Shown: positions 37,724 through 50,000 of the stretch, in pieces
Position numbering within the stretch: position 1 is the first letter of the stretch
How the letters are laid out: each line of letters starts with the position of its first letter
From: Pelargonium tetragonum
Taxonomy: Eukaryota > Streptophyta > Magnoliopsida > Geraniales > Geraniaceae
NCBI GenBank assembly: GCA_036897445.1
Contig: JAYMTL010000068.1
Span: 35,681-99,680, forward strand
Direction of reading: 5' to 3'
DNA length: 64,000 nucleotides
Notes under the pieces: generated by a model
What the model was told of the DNA's origin: nothing
The model's input: the letters and a program-made list of their open reading frames with translations, nothing else
Databases searched by the model: none
Made by a program: the position numbers and the translations under genes

Positions 37724-39043
37724 ATCCTCTATTGCAGAGAGGGGTAAGTCTCGAGTATTCTCTTTTCTATAGCTTATCCAAGTATCCCTGTTATCAAACC
37801 GCTTAGACAAAGAAATTTTACATTTGACAAAACTAAGTACAAAAGAAAGGGATCTCCTTAGAATTTACCGGCAAAAGCCTTGTAATTTAGTTGAAAAACG
37901 TATTCTATGCTCAGCTCATTTGCACACGGGTACTCCGGTTTCCCTGGGATTTTTATCTTTCTTTTTTGCGGGACAAACAATATATATTCTGTGTCAACAA
38001 ATATAAAAGTAGGGCAACTCTGTTCTAATATGTATATATTTCCATAAAATTAGCTTTATGACTTCAATATGTATGTAGTGCTAGTATATTCTCTTTTGTA
38101 CTGGAGACTTGTAACCGTTGGCGGAATCCGGGGATTAAAAAAAGCTTGGTTTATTATCTAAGCCCCTTTCTAGATGTGAGTTCCTTTTTTAGTTTTTTTA
38201 TATAAGCTAGCTCTAAAGTCTTATAATTTTGCCTTTTCGGTTCGGTTTAGTATTTTATTCCTCTTTATTTAAATTTAAGAGAGTGTCAAAAACTTCTACC
38301 TTAGCTATTCTCGAGTAATACAGCCTAATAGTAGTCAGTCCTTATTTAGCTTTAATTGAGAACTCATATAGAGCTCCCCGAGGACCTTGCCGGTTATTCG
38401 TAGGAATAAAAATCACTCAGCCAGTAAGCGTACTTTTTCGGGAATGGGAATGGGAGGAATTCTATAGTTAAACCTTTTTCATTGTCAGGTTTTACCACTT
38501 GCATATTTCCAGAATTATATGAAAGAAAATTGAGCTGCATGAGAGTTTTATACTAAAGGAGGAGCTCAGAATATAGATGTTACAAAGATGCGGAACAAAG
38601 TATTGGGAAAAGGATCCCTGGGTATTCTAAGTTAAGAGCTCCTAACAAGTAAGACTAACAAAATCTGAAAACATAGGAAATTCTCTTTCTTGAGTTCTAT
38701 AAAAAGTCAGTTTTCTATTTCTTTTTGTTACAACACTAGAGCTACAAAGCTTAAGAGTAAGTATCCAACTTTTATAAAACGCTTTAACTCCTTTACTGAG
38801 GTTAAGATTGGAGCACTCTATTACATCGAGCCTGTGCTTTCCAATTACCTATTTAGTATAATATAAGGAAGCTTTTTCACCTTTGATACCTTCCTTTTAT
38901 TTAATATTACGAAGTATATAGCGCATACTTAAGTTAACTTTATCCATAAAAAGACTCTTCTATCGCTATAGACTCTAATCCTATATGCTCTCAAAAGGCA
39001 TAAAGCTCCCTTAAAAGTAAGCTTGTAACAACAAGGTTTTCCT

Positions 39044-39054
39044 AGGGGACCCCT
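39044..39054. repeat. AGGGGACCCCT hairpin core
   Basis: Five-base arms around a single A. It is one of the strongest of the dispersed GGG(N)CCC cores. GGGCGCCC at 39,109-39,116 and the 13-bp-stem hairpin at 39,130 follow within 140 bases, forming a local cluster of three. Confidence 0.85.
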
Positions 39055-39108
39055 ATTCTTCCAGATAATACTATAATACTTACTTCCAACATCCTATACG
39101 TGACTCAG

Positions 39109-39116
39109 GGGCGCCC
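39109..39116. repeat. GGGCGCCC palindrome
   Basis: A perfect 8-bp all-GC palindrome in A+T-rich surroundings, extended by A on the left and T on the right after one extra G. It lies 14 bases before the next hairpin. Confidence 0.8.
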
Positions 39117-39129
39117 TATTACAAAAATT

Positions 39130-39179
39130 TATATATAAAGTTCTAGTTGCGATTTAAGCAATATAAAACTTTATATATA
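39130..39179. repeat. 13-bp stem, 24-nt loop hairpin
   Basis: TATATATAAAGTT at 39,130-39,142 pairs exactly with AACTTTATATATA at 39,167-39,179, leaving a 24-base loop. The outer half of the stem is alternating TA, which lowers its significance, but the inner AAAGTT/AACTTT part is specific. It immediately follows two GC-rich palindromes. Confidence 0.9.
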
Positions 39180-40581
39180 GATTGAGTTTAGTTCTGCACC
39201 AATTACTAAAAAAAGGCCTCGGGGGAGAAAAAGAAGTATATATTTTATATCCAGAATCTCTCCGATATCTCGAATAAGGAATCTAGAAAAAGGACTATCA
39301 GATTTGCTTTTAAATTCAGGATTTCGATACCGGTCATTTTTGTTATATACTAAGGCTATTTTTAAGTTTTTCTGCTAAAAAGGGATTTCTTTAACTAGAA
39401 TTTAGTAAGTACTAGGCGAATAGACCAAGTCCAGGTATTTCATAGGATGTAAGCCGCTGGCAATATTTTTAGTTTAGCATAAAAAAAGCCTTTTCGAAAT
39501 TAGATATCCCGACTTGTTTTAAAAAAAGACTCATATTGTTATACAGTAATCTAATATACAGTTTGGTTAGCTGAACCCTCTTTACCGCTTGAGAAACTTT
39601 AGTCTAAATACCTAAATATAAAGGCCCCCTTTCCCCGGAGCTGTAGGATGCTAAGGAAGCTAAAAACACCTGTTTAGGAAACTCTCTTCCATGAAAAAGT
39701 GCTAAACATTTCTTGTAAAATTAACAGCAAATCTCTAGTCAGGGAACTAACTACACCCTTATGGAGCCGCGTTTTCTCAGTTTTGATTCCCTTGGTATAA
39801 TAACGTAAGAAAGGGGCCTTAATTGGATCCGGTCAAAACTTGGGTATAATTACATGAAATAGAGACTCGAGTTCTGCTTAAAAAACTAGGATTGCATTAT
39901 GATAACTGCTTACAGAATGTTTTAGATTTGCTGCCCAGTATTAAGTGTACTTGCGTCTTGCTAGGTAAGTAATAATAAGTAAAAGGGACACTTCTAAACA
40001 AGACTCACCTTTTCGGTTTCGGGGTAGAAGTTTAGCTTAGCAAGGATTGTTTATAGAAAGATTTTGCTTTAATCTTTATTTTTCTCTAAAAGTCTTTACT
40101 AGTGTATAATAAATTCTTTATAAAAAAAGAGTTTATTAAGGGTTATTCCATTAGTTAGAGTATTTTAGCTCCTTTCAGGTTTGTCTGTTTAGGGGTAAGC
40201 TGTATACAAGTGGAATTCATTAGGGGTGGATTCTATTCTCTTAACCAGGGTAAACTTCTTCAACAGATTGTGAAGATTCTAATTATTAAGTTAAAGGGTT
40301 GTTTGTTTATAGGGTTTAAATCTTTCCTTTTGGGCAGGTTTTACAAGATAATAAATAGATATAGCTGCTTAGGATAGAGACTAACAAGGCTCGTAAGAGT
40401 GGTATACTGATACAGAGTAACAAACCGGGGCTAAAGTTTAGTTTTTACTGGATTTTTCCGTTGACTAATAGATAGAATAGAAACTTGGAGAGGAATAACT
40501 AAAACAAAAGAAGCTTTTAAAAAAGAAAGGTAACCCGGTAGGGATAGATACTCTTCCTAGAAATTGAATTTTTAGAACTTG

Positions 40582-40603
40582 GGAGCTCCTTTGAGGGGCC
40601 CTC
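40582..40603. repeat. Double palindrome GGAGCTCC plus GAGGGGCCCTC
   Basis: GGAGCTCC (40,582-40,589) is followed after three T by GAGGGGCCCTC (40,593-40,603), which has five-base arms around one G. Two GC-rich stems in tandem separated by three bases resemble in layout, not in sequence, the double-hairpin elements known from Allomyces and other fungal mitochondrial DNA. GGAGCTCC also occurs at 26,071 and 56,073, where about 0.2 copies per window are expected. At 56,073 the match to this copy extends to GGGAGCTCCTTT. Confidence 0.85.
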
Positions 40604-43600
40604 TAGAGAGCCTTGGATTCTTTATTTATATATAACATCTTATCTTAAACTCTGAACTTACCCTAGCCTGGATTTATCACTTGTTACACTGCGGGGGCTT
40701 CTCTTAGGAGACCTAGAACCTAATTTGGAACTCGCTATAAACCTGATACAGTAAGTGTTAATTTTTAACTAAGGATTTACATTTACTTGGTATTCAAAAA
40801 ATTTTAGAAAAGGGTGCTTAATTACTTTTTGTTTTGGTAAGATAAAAGAGTATAACAATCATAATTTAGGATCTCGTCGACTGAAACTTAGTAACATTTA
40901 GTAGGTCTAGGAAAGCTACATTTATACTTGATGGAGTCTTTCATTAGTTAGGGTTACCTATAGGAGTTCCATATCCATTACATATTTGCGTCAATTACGT
41001 TTAGAAGCGTGCCCTATATATAAAATATAAAAGCCCTTTTTTTGTAAAGTCTGAGGTAGCTGCTTAATCTAACTGGCTGCCAAAAATAGAAATAGAATTT
41101 CAACGAAAGGGACGAAACTCCTTTGTGCTAGAAATCTCGGGCTTACGCAAGATCTTACTTTCCCGAGTCTAAGGGAACTTTACCCGCATAAAATTAAGGT
41201 TTAGGTCGCTCTGATTTTGATGTTGTTGAATAACTCTAATTTTTACGTAATCAGCAGGGCCTGACAAAACAATGTGGAGTACAAGCTAAAAAAGTTTAAG
41301 AAAACCTTTCTATAGGGATTTAATTAACAGGTAAAAAACCTGAGTCTCGAGAAATATTTAACTACTGCCTACCAGGAACTTAAAAACCGAATCCCTTAAA
41401 AAAAATTGCGATGTTATTTTTTGTGTTGTAAAGTAAAGTTAGCACAAAAATACTTAATAGTTATTTAGTTATTGGCTGGGTGTAGCTGCAAAAAGGATTT
41501 TATTAAAATCGCTTAGATAAAGCAAGACTTTTTATTTAGGTTTAGGAAATACCCGAATGTGTTATTACCTATGCGGGAGTCGAGGACAAATTTTCAAAAG
41601 ATTAAGGAGAGCATGAAAGAAAAGAAAATAGATATTGACCTTGTGATGTAGCCTGTATAAGCTCCAATTTTGCATAAAAAGTCAGAAGCATTCGGAAATT
41701 TACTAAATACTAAATTGGGGAGTCCTTTAATTCCATATGCGTCGACCAAATACTTTAAGCCGAACATTTTTCTTAAAGAAGACCCGGGAAAGCTTAGATG
41801 GATAGCTTTTCGTTAGCCGCCGCCAAAGTCCTCCACGATCGCTTGAAAAGAGTGCGGTAAGGATTAAATCCACCAAATCCAGAAAAATTTGAAAGGGCAT
41901 ACCACAAGTTTTAAAATATAGATGGGAAAGGAACCCGCGAAGCTTAAGTTACTGAATGGATGCTTTCAAAGTTTTGGGTATACAACAAAGGAGATTGGGA
42001 TTTGTACTTTGGCTTGTATTAATCAACGCCGCTTTCGAGGTTCTGGTTCTCTCTTAACAGGTGCGTAAGTTATGAAAGTGAACTCTTTATTTAATTCTAA
42101 TAAGGAAAATCCAGTGTATTTAGCTTAGCATAGAGTCAAAATTCCAAACTGAGTAAAACTTCTAATTTGTTTTGACTTTAATTCCTGCAAAAGCCCCTAC
42201 TTAGTAAAACCCGTGGCAAGGTTATTTCATATGTATAATTATAGAAGGAGGCCCGCTTAACATATACTCATTCTTGATTAACTAAAAAGTCTCGAGCAGG
42301 GACTGGGGAAAGTAGTCCATAAATTTAAGGAGTATCTATAAAACAAAAGTAAACAAGCCAGTAAGTGCACGCATATACTCCTCTCCCACTTTGTTATTTA
42401 TTTCTAAGACTCAACCAAGGATTCCACAAGAGTTTTATTCAAATCAGAATGGACCCTTTTGCAAAAGTAAAGAAATATAAGCTTCCTTTAGGTATAGTCA
42501 CAAAAGATAAGGATTCTCTAACTAAGCTCGGCTGCACGATCCTGTTTTCTAAAATCACTTTACTGAAGCTTCCTGGGGTTCTTTCATAAAAAAATGCCAT
42601 AAGTATAGCTGAGTTGACGCAAGCTTGGTTGGATTATCTAGCTTCTTATAAGCCCCTTTCTTATTATTTGTAACCGTTAAAACTTGGATACTTTTTCTCA
42701 CAGAAGTTTTACCTCGGTTATTGCTACAATTTAGAAGAAAAAGCTACCCAGATAGGGTCTCTTCCGCCAGAGACTTCTTATTTTTATTTAGTAATTTAGT
42801 AAATCCCTGTCAACAAATAAAATGAGTATAGCTACGAGTAATATAATTAAAAGCGAAACCTAACGGAATTTCTCTTTACATTGTGTAGGATTTAATCCAG
42901 GTTTGCTCTATATTCTAAAAATAGATAGGAATAATTAAAATATGCTATAAATTTAATGGTCGGGTCGAAAAAACCAAAAAGCTTTTTCTTTAGGATACGG
43001 AGTTGCTACGTCTTCTTTTTTTAAGGAGTCCCCCTCTTCCAAAGCTGGTAATAGCTAAAGGGTAAAACAAGGCCTTCTTAATCTCGAAATTCCTGATTAT
43101 CTGGTATTGAGTAGCTTTAAGAACAACTCTCTCTTCATTTCAAAAAAGGCTCCACCAAAGGAATTCTATTACTTTATCCACTTAAAGTAAAAAAAACAAG
43201 TCTAGAACTTTTTAGGGGACATAAACCAAAGTTGAGGGTACCAGATCCCAAAAGCCTTGGTTTTTTAGACTTTTATTTCCTAATAACATTCCTAGTCTCA
43301 CTACCCCCCATACTAAAAAAGAATTTCGCAAAGACTCAGGAAGAGTGTACAAGTTTCTTACTTGTGCTAAGAGCTGAAAACTACTCCATATAGATAGACG
43401 GAGGAATAATCAAAGTGGATCCTTGAAGAATCTGTTAGAGAAAGACCGGGAAAATGCACGAGTGAAAAGGCAGAGCAAAGCTTCTATATCCTTAGTTCAA
43501 TCTTTCTGAAGCGCAGAAACTTAGGAACTAAGCAAGGATCTTCTTCGGAGGGAGATGTTAACCACGCATTATTACTTTGTTTTAAGGAAGGCTCGATACT

Positions 43601-44238
43601 ACAATCTCAATAAAGACTTGCTAGCCAATAGATGCTCGTGGATTTCCAGCTTTTGCGAAAGTAAGCCTGCTTTGGAAAATCTTTCAACTTTGGGGCTAGA
43701 TAGATAATCTAGGTAAACTCTGCTGGGCAGAACCTACTGAGAGAGGGTTGCCCCTTATTATATAGTGGCATAAATAAAGGAACTGAAGCTCCTAGAATAA
43801 GGGGGCTTTTAATTTACTTGTTATATAATACACCGCTTTCAAGTAAAAAACTTAAGCATCCTGCATCAATATAATTTGACCCTATATAGATTCCAAGCTT
43901 AAATAGACGAATAAAGAACACAATCCCCTGGGTTTGGACAAACGCTTTTATTTAACTGGGGCCCTTTTAGTGCTCTCCTTTCCTGGTTTGTCTGGAGAAT
44001 AACACACCCCTAACCTCGATCAATTAATAACATTATACCTTATAAGCGCTCCGTATATTAAACACTTTTTGGGTTTAGTAAGACTTTAATTTGTTATAAC
44101 AAGTTCTTAAAAGGGACCCAATCCGCTTATTAGGGAATATCGCGACATAGCGTATTTTAAGTTTATGTACAAAGATTCAGATCAAAGAGCTTCTTTGTCG
44201 AAAATAATAGCTATTCTCGGCTGGAATCTATATTCTAA

Positions 44239-44255
44239 GCTATTTTAAAAATAGC
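44239..44255. repeat. 8-bp hairpin with 1-nt centre
   Basis: GCTATTTT and AAAATAGC are exact complements around a single A. It is A+T-rich and therefore only mildly unusual. Confidence 0.8.
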
Positions 44256-47014
44256 AAAGCAAGTTTATAATACAGAAGAAGCTTTTAAAAGGAGTGTCGG
44301 GATCTTAGTCGAGTTTCTTTAGTGGAAAGATCTAGGGTTAACCCGGATACCGGGATTGACTAAAAGGGGGAACAATTAACATAGATTAACAAAACCAAAT
44401 AAAGTGAGTTTTTTATCTCTAAAACAATAGTACTAAAATACAAAAACTTTAGCTAATATGATACAAGGAAGCTCTGCTTGTTTGCGCTTCTAATCAAGAC
44501 CAGGTTTTTAAGAAGGGTGTGAAGGTATCGATTTAGATAAGATATGGGTGTACTATACTGAGACTCTCCTGCCTTACTCTTATTACTACTTACCTTCCTA
44601 TTTCTTATTCTCCATACCTTTCCGCAGAGCTATATTCTTAGTCCGTATCTTGTTGGTAGTAACTTTCTTCTTATGAGTCCTTAGAGTTATACCTCCCTTA
44701 AGTATCAAACAAAGCGAACAAGGGACTTCGTAGAAACTAAAGAGAAGAGCTTTAGAGCTGAGGAAACCCGGTGGAGTCTGAGTTAGAAGGTACCCTTGAT
44801 TTGCTTTACTCGAAAATACAGCTTATAGGTTAACAAATAGTAGTCCATATAGGATTCTAGGCAATTCTTTGTGCTTTTAGGAACTTAGAAATGAAAAAAT
44901 CAAACTTAAATTTTCCTCTTTTAGGATGCTTTAAAATATTCCTAAATTCCCTGGTCCCAACTTCAAGTTTAAAAACTCTTGTAACCCTTTTCCTTTATGT
45001 ATGAAACCCCAAAACCACAGAATAGAAAATCCTGAATTAGAAAGACAGAAAACTTAAGTCTATGCTATTTTATTTCCAATTCTTAAACACGCTCTCAGAT
45101 TGAAAACTAAGGAAGACAACCTCCGGGAATTCCTTTTTTTAATCTTTCCTTACTCAAGTCATACAAAAAGTACTTGCTACTAAAAGCAATTTCCAGGGAT
45201 ATCCGGGTATCCAGTATTTTGAATTCCCTAACTCGAAAGTCGCTTGCTTGAAAACAGGTAAACAAATTATTACAGACTACAGCACTTGTAAATCAGACTC
45301 GTTTAAAAAAAGAGATACTAACGTGTACTTATTAATAAAGAAATATCTACAGAGTGTCTGAGTCTGAAACATGCATTATCCTTTTTACTACTTTTTGTGA
45401 TTTAAATTTATTAAAACAAGGGGTTACAGGGTCTCAGCTTTTTGATAAAATACAAGGTAAAAGACAACAGGAAAACAAAATAGGGGGTTTACCCTTGAAA
45501 TAAAAAGGTCTCTTATGAGAGTCTTGGGTTCCTTTTAGCTATCTTGTAAAACTATACAAAGGCTATTACTTACGATTATTAAGGATTTTTCGGTTTATTT
45601 TGCCAGAGTTGATTAGTAGTATAGAAGTACTCGCTAAAAAAAAGGTTCTTCATGTAGGTTAGAATCCACTTTAATAAAGTATTCTTTACTACTTTAGTTT
45701 CCTTAAGAATTAACTTTTTTAAGTTTAGCTCTAACTGCGAATAGAATTTGAACCCCCGTTACTTTTTATAGGCAAGGGCCTCATTTTAACTTCGAGCTAT
45801 AGGGATTCCTGTGGGGGGGCCTCTGACTGAAATAAGAGTACCCATACCTTAGATGTCTGTGAACTTTTTTTAAAATACAATAAATCCAATTCAGATTGTA
45901 GGGTCTTGCTTTTTCCTTATACTCCACACCCAAGAATTACTATTACTAGATAGTAACTCATTTCTTAAATAATAGAACCCCTAAACTAAAAAAATCTTAG
46001 GGGCGTCTATAACGAGAATTTATACACCTAGGTCTTTTAAAGTAACCCAAACATGGAGAAAGACCCTTGTGAGAAAGAAAAAAATAGCAGTGTAAGTAAA
46101 TACTACGAGATGTTAAAAAGAGCTCTTTCTAGAGTTTATAACCCCATATTACCGGATTGTTGTGATTTTATTCCTCTTAGTAATGCTTTGAGTAAGTAAT
46201 CCTTTCTTAAAAGGGGTTTTTATTCCAGGAAAAGATAAGAAATTATCTATAGTTAAGAACGAGGAGTCTTGCATAAACAAAGTAAAAGTTTCCTAGAATG
46301 CTTATAGTTTAGTCCGTGGAAATAACACTTTGGATTTTGAAAATAGAAAATGGAGTTGCTGATACCGCAGCGGGAGTCCTATAAAAAAGGAAACTCGTCA
46401 GTATAAATCCAAGCAAAAATTGAGTTGAACTACATGATAATAGATCCCACGAAAAAGGTAATACACACCTCAAACTCCGAAAATGTTAAATCCTAAGTTA
46501 TTTACTATCCTATAAAGCAAAACTCTTAAAGACCCTTTACTATCTATTAGAATTTCCTATTTCTAAAAGACAAATATTTCCAATAAAAGCACGTTTATAA
46601 CCTCAGCGGCTACAAGGGAAAGTTAGTTGCTATAAAAGCTAAGGAGGGGGGCTTTTTGGGCTTCGTTTAGAATGGGGTATCTCTCGGATAGTTGATAGGG
46701 GGTAATTCTTAGGTATAGAAACACCGCACAGGGAATACTAGACCTTCCCTTCCTAGGTATATAATAAGAAAGAAATTTCAATACAGAATTTCACCTTACA
46801 GGCACTCTAGGAATTGGGAACTTCTATTAAAGAATACACTTGGAAATGAAAGTATAGTTATGACTTATAAAAACGAAAATGAGAGAGTTCAAATCGGCTC
46901 AGAACTTTCTTTTTTCTTTCTTTAGTATTTTTAGTATTAATAATAGAGTAGCGCTCACTTTATTTTATTTCAAAAAGTATAAAATAGCGGAATCCTTAAA
47001 CAGGAAGCTATAGA

Positions 47015-47038
47015 CTTGTCGATAGCTTAGACGACAAG
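47015..47038. repeat. 7-bp stem, 10-nt loop hairpin
   Basis: CTTGTCG pairs exactly with CGACAAG across a 10-base loop. Four of seven pairs are GC. No gene adjoins it. Confidence 0.8.
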
Positions 47039-48601
47039 AAAATTGCAAAGTTGTTAACTTTTGGAACATGCCATAACCCGATTCTTTAGAAGTTGACACG
47101 GATTTCCGAAAGAGCTATCTTAATTAAATATTAATTTAGTAGACTTGCTTTTCAAACACTTCCATATAAATTATCGTTTTCACAGTGAGTTATCCCTTTA
47201 CTTATCTTCATTAATTAATTGGAGTATTAAAGGATGATACTTAGAATCGTAGTATCCGGGGTGGGTGCTTTTAAAATGAATTAATAATTAAAAGATAAAA
47301 GCGCTTTCCATTTTTGGAACTACTCGTTTTGATGTTGGACAGTAGTAGACTTTACATTAATCTCACTAAAAGACTCTTCCTACAAGCAAGGGAAAAGTAT
47401 TTAAAACCTTTTATGTAACCTTACTTCTTTTTTGTTGTCCTCTAAGAATGCAATATCTCACTATTAAATCGAAAATCTTGTCACCTTCATCTAAACTATA
47501 ATATAAATGGTTGGATTTCACAATAGAAAGAAGGTAGAGTTTCCCTATTTTTTAATCTGCTACTTTGCGTAAATAAGGTATCACACCGATCCCAAGGAGG
47601 AATATAAACCAATGACATCAACTCTATCCTTAGGGGCTACAATATTTTGTTGAACAACTAAGATGTCCTATAAGAGAAACATAGAAGCACTCTGGAAGTC
47701 ACTACTTTTTTTAGGAAGGAAGGCCCTAAATACTTGAATTCAAGAATCAGAATGGTATACACTAAAACTTGAAAGATACACCGTAAAATGTAAAAAGAAA
47801 ACTAGATAGAATACTAAAGGTTACCTAAATAAAAGAACTCGAGTTGTATAAATTATTCATATAAAAAAGACTCTAATTGGGAAACTGTATAAATAGAGGA
47901 GCTTTTCGGTAAAGCGAAAGGCGGGGTTTGAGCCCCATACCATATTAGACGCCTCAAACTCATAACGCATACTATAAATAAATAATAGCAGCAAAAGTCA
48001 GCTCATTCTCTTAAACTTTAAAGGTATACCATAGCTAGGTAACGTGGAAATTCTTCCAAGAATACCTCATTAAAGATTAGAAAAGGGTCCTTGTTAGAGT
48101 TACAGGTTTCTAATTTGAAGTAAAAGCAATAAAAACAAGTTTAGTATAAGTAAAAAATAGAGCTTGTTTCTTAGTTTAAGATTTAAAAAGTAGTAGTACT
48201 TATGCATGCGTTGACCACAGAGATAAAAAAGAAATTCCTATGTATGCTCCCTTTTCTGTTTAGCGGGTTCCTTGGGTATTTTGCCGGAATTTGTTACACT
48301 GCTAAGCTATGTGTTTTGTTGATTAAACCCATGTTAAAAAGCGCTAAGTATACAAATCTTTATTTGTCATTGTTAGACAAAATCTTATGTAACTAAAATC
48401 CTTTTTTAAGTTTGAAAGACGGGATTGCTAGAGTAGACCTAAATGGGAGTCTTATCCTTAAATTGAAATCACTCTTATGAAAAAAGAATAAGGGGGTATT
48501 CCTGGTCGGATAGTAAAAGGGGCTGTAACGGACCACACAAAGAGAGAGGGAAAAGCCCTTGTTAGCGCATACATATGAAAGAGAGTCAGAGCAATGACTC
48601 C

Positions 48602-48650
48602 ACTCGAACCCATGACTTGAGATTCCAACAACCGGTGCTCTAACCACTTG
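48602..48650 (-). pseudogene. tRNA-like fragment, D arm to T loop
   Basis: Read on the minus strand this matches tRNA architecture from C13 to position 60. The D loop has A14, A15, G18G19 and A21. It is followed by GAGC (positions 22-25), then exactly 28 bases, then TTCGAGT as the T loop (T54, T55, C56, A58). Stems are broken. TTTC against GAGC keeps only two clean D-stem pairs, CCGGT does not pair with ATCTC in the anticodon stem, and ATGGG faces GGAGT in the T stem. The flanks do not form an acceptor stem. The anticodon cannot be assigned with confidence; GTT is visible in the loop region but out of register by one. The best reading is a decayed tRNA gene; chance resemblance is possible. 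Confidence 0.4.
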
Positions 48651-49385
48651 AAATACTAAATAAAACAAAAATGCTTACTATAATCAGTAATAAAAACATA
48701 ACTATTCACTTTCTAACAAACTACATTTGAATGAATGAGCTGATTTTATTGTATCTAAGTAATTAAAAAGGCCAGCTTTTACCCATTTCTAGACTACTTT
48801 ATCGGGGTAATAAGGCCTTTTCTTAAATATTAAAAAGATCTCAAGCTAGGATTCGAAAACTTTCAAATAATGCAGCCCTGTAGTTTGACTCCTGAAACGG
48901 GGATTTGGCTATTACTTTTTACTGCTATAAAATCCTTCTTGTTTAATGGAAATGAATGGTGTGGTAGTTATTGTATTATTTGCTTATAAAAGGTTAACTT
49001 CAACATCAAGATCAAGAAACGGGCCTAATATGGCGGATATCCGAGTGGGAATTCTAGTATATAACCCTGGGTGATTAAACTGAGCTAAAACCCAGGAAGT
49101 TTATAACCTAAAAGAAAGGCCGCAACCAGTAGTCTATTTACAGTATAATTTATACAGTATCTCAGTCTTGATACCCTTAAAAAAAAAGAAAAAATCCCCC
49201 ACCCCCTTGTCTAGAAGTGCCCGGAGTTAACCCGCGTATTCTTATAGTTCTCTACTTTAAACCCCAGGATTCTTTGAATGAATATAGATTTTCTGTTAAG
49301 GAATACCTTTATTCATATTTTTTCTTAATTTTAGTTAGTTTAGCCTCTTACTACTGCTAAAGTGGGTTATACCCCGACTTCACTT

Positions 49386-49399
49386 CTACTTTGAAGTAG
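49386..49399. repeat. 6-bp hairpin with 2-nt spacer
   Basis: CTACTT, TG, AAGTAG. It is close to chance expectation alone and is listed as part of the general palindrome excess. Confidence 0.75.
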
Positions 49400-49985
49400 G
49401 TGTTGATAATAGAGCAAAGATACAGCCCTGGATAACTTTTAGGGGTACGCTTGTTCGCATAGGCACAGAAGCTTTCTATTTTCTTATACCCAGGATCGGT
49501 TAGAAAAGTGAATCCCTTTAAATTTTTAAGACTGCGTCTTTATTTTATTGCTTCTACTAGTGGTATACTTCCATATACTATTAAAATTGACTCTAATATT
49601 TTATACCAATTAGATTCTACCGATTAAATAGGGTCCCTAAGGGGTTTTGTTTACTTTGCATCCTTTAAAATTATATTCGCATTAGATCCCTTTCGGGATA
49701 AAGTGATGTTTTTAAGCTTGCTTTGATGTTAACTGAAATTAGAAAAGCAAAGGGAAATAAGAGAGCTTTTCAAATTCTGAGGTATCCGGGAGCCCCAGAG
49801 AAAACCCGAGCAAATAATTGCATATTAAATGGGGATTAACCAAAATTCTATTTATGAGCCTCGTTACACTTAGGATGCCATGTTACTTTATCCTTGTAAG
49901 TTAACAACTAAAAATCTATAAAGCCTCGCGTTTAGCAGTTAATCAGCATTACCGGACTTTGGTAGGAGTATAACCTCACCAGGAT

Positions 49986-50000
49986 CCTTCCTAAGGAAGG
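49986..50000. repeat. 7-bp arms around one base
   Basis: CCTTCCT and AGGAAGG are exact complements around a single A. It is preceded directly by the overlapping palindrome GGATCC (49,982-49,987). Confidence 0.85.

Larger units (their letters stand above)
36173..40580. other. Hairpin-dense stretch, no gene
   Basis: No gene is recognised. Two short frames face each other (37,574-37,810 minus and 37,824-38,006 plus). The minus one spans the inverted repeat at 37,701-37,723, so it is unlikely to be coding. With the elements at 36,147, 36,940, 37,701, 39,044, 39,109, 39,130 and 40,582-40,603, this is the densest cluster of self-complementary structures seen in the window. Confidence 0.6.
40604..48601. 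other. Non-coding stretch, no gene recognised
   Basis: Frames at 42,365-42,589 and 48,202-48,396 (both plus) are the longest on that strand. The second (64 codons) has a hydrophobic segment that could span a membrane, rich in Leu, Phe, Gly and Cys, but resembles nothing I know and is within chance length. A 52-base G-free pyrimidine-rich run lies at 44,572-44,623. Hairpins at 44,239 and 47,015 and cores at 43,959 and 44,113 are the other structures seen. Confidence 0.55.

Noticed and set aside
48202-48396. 64-codon frame with a possible membrane segment
   Set aside because: Hydrophobic runs arise readily in T-rich DNA. The length is within chance and nothing is recognised.
48393-48668. 91-codon minus-strand frame
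   Set aside because: It overlaps the tRNA-like fragment and is no longer than chance frames. The product is not recognised.
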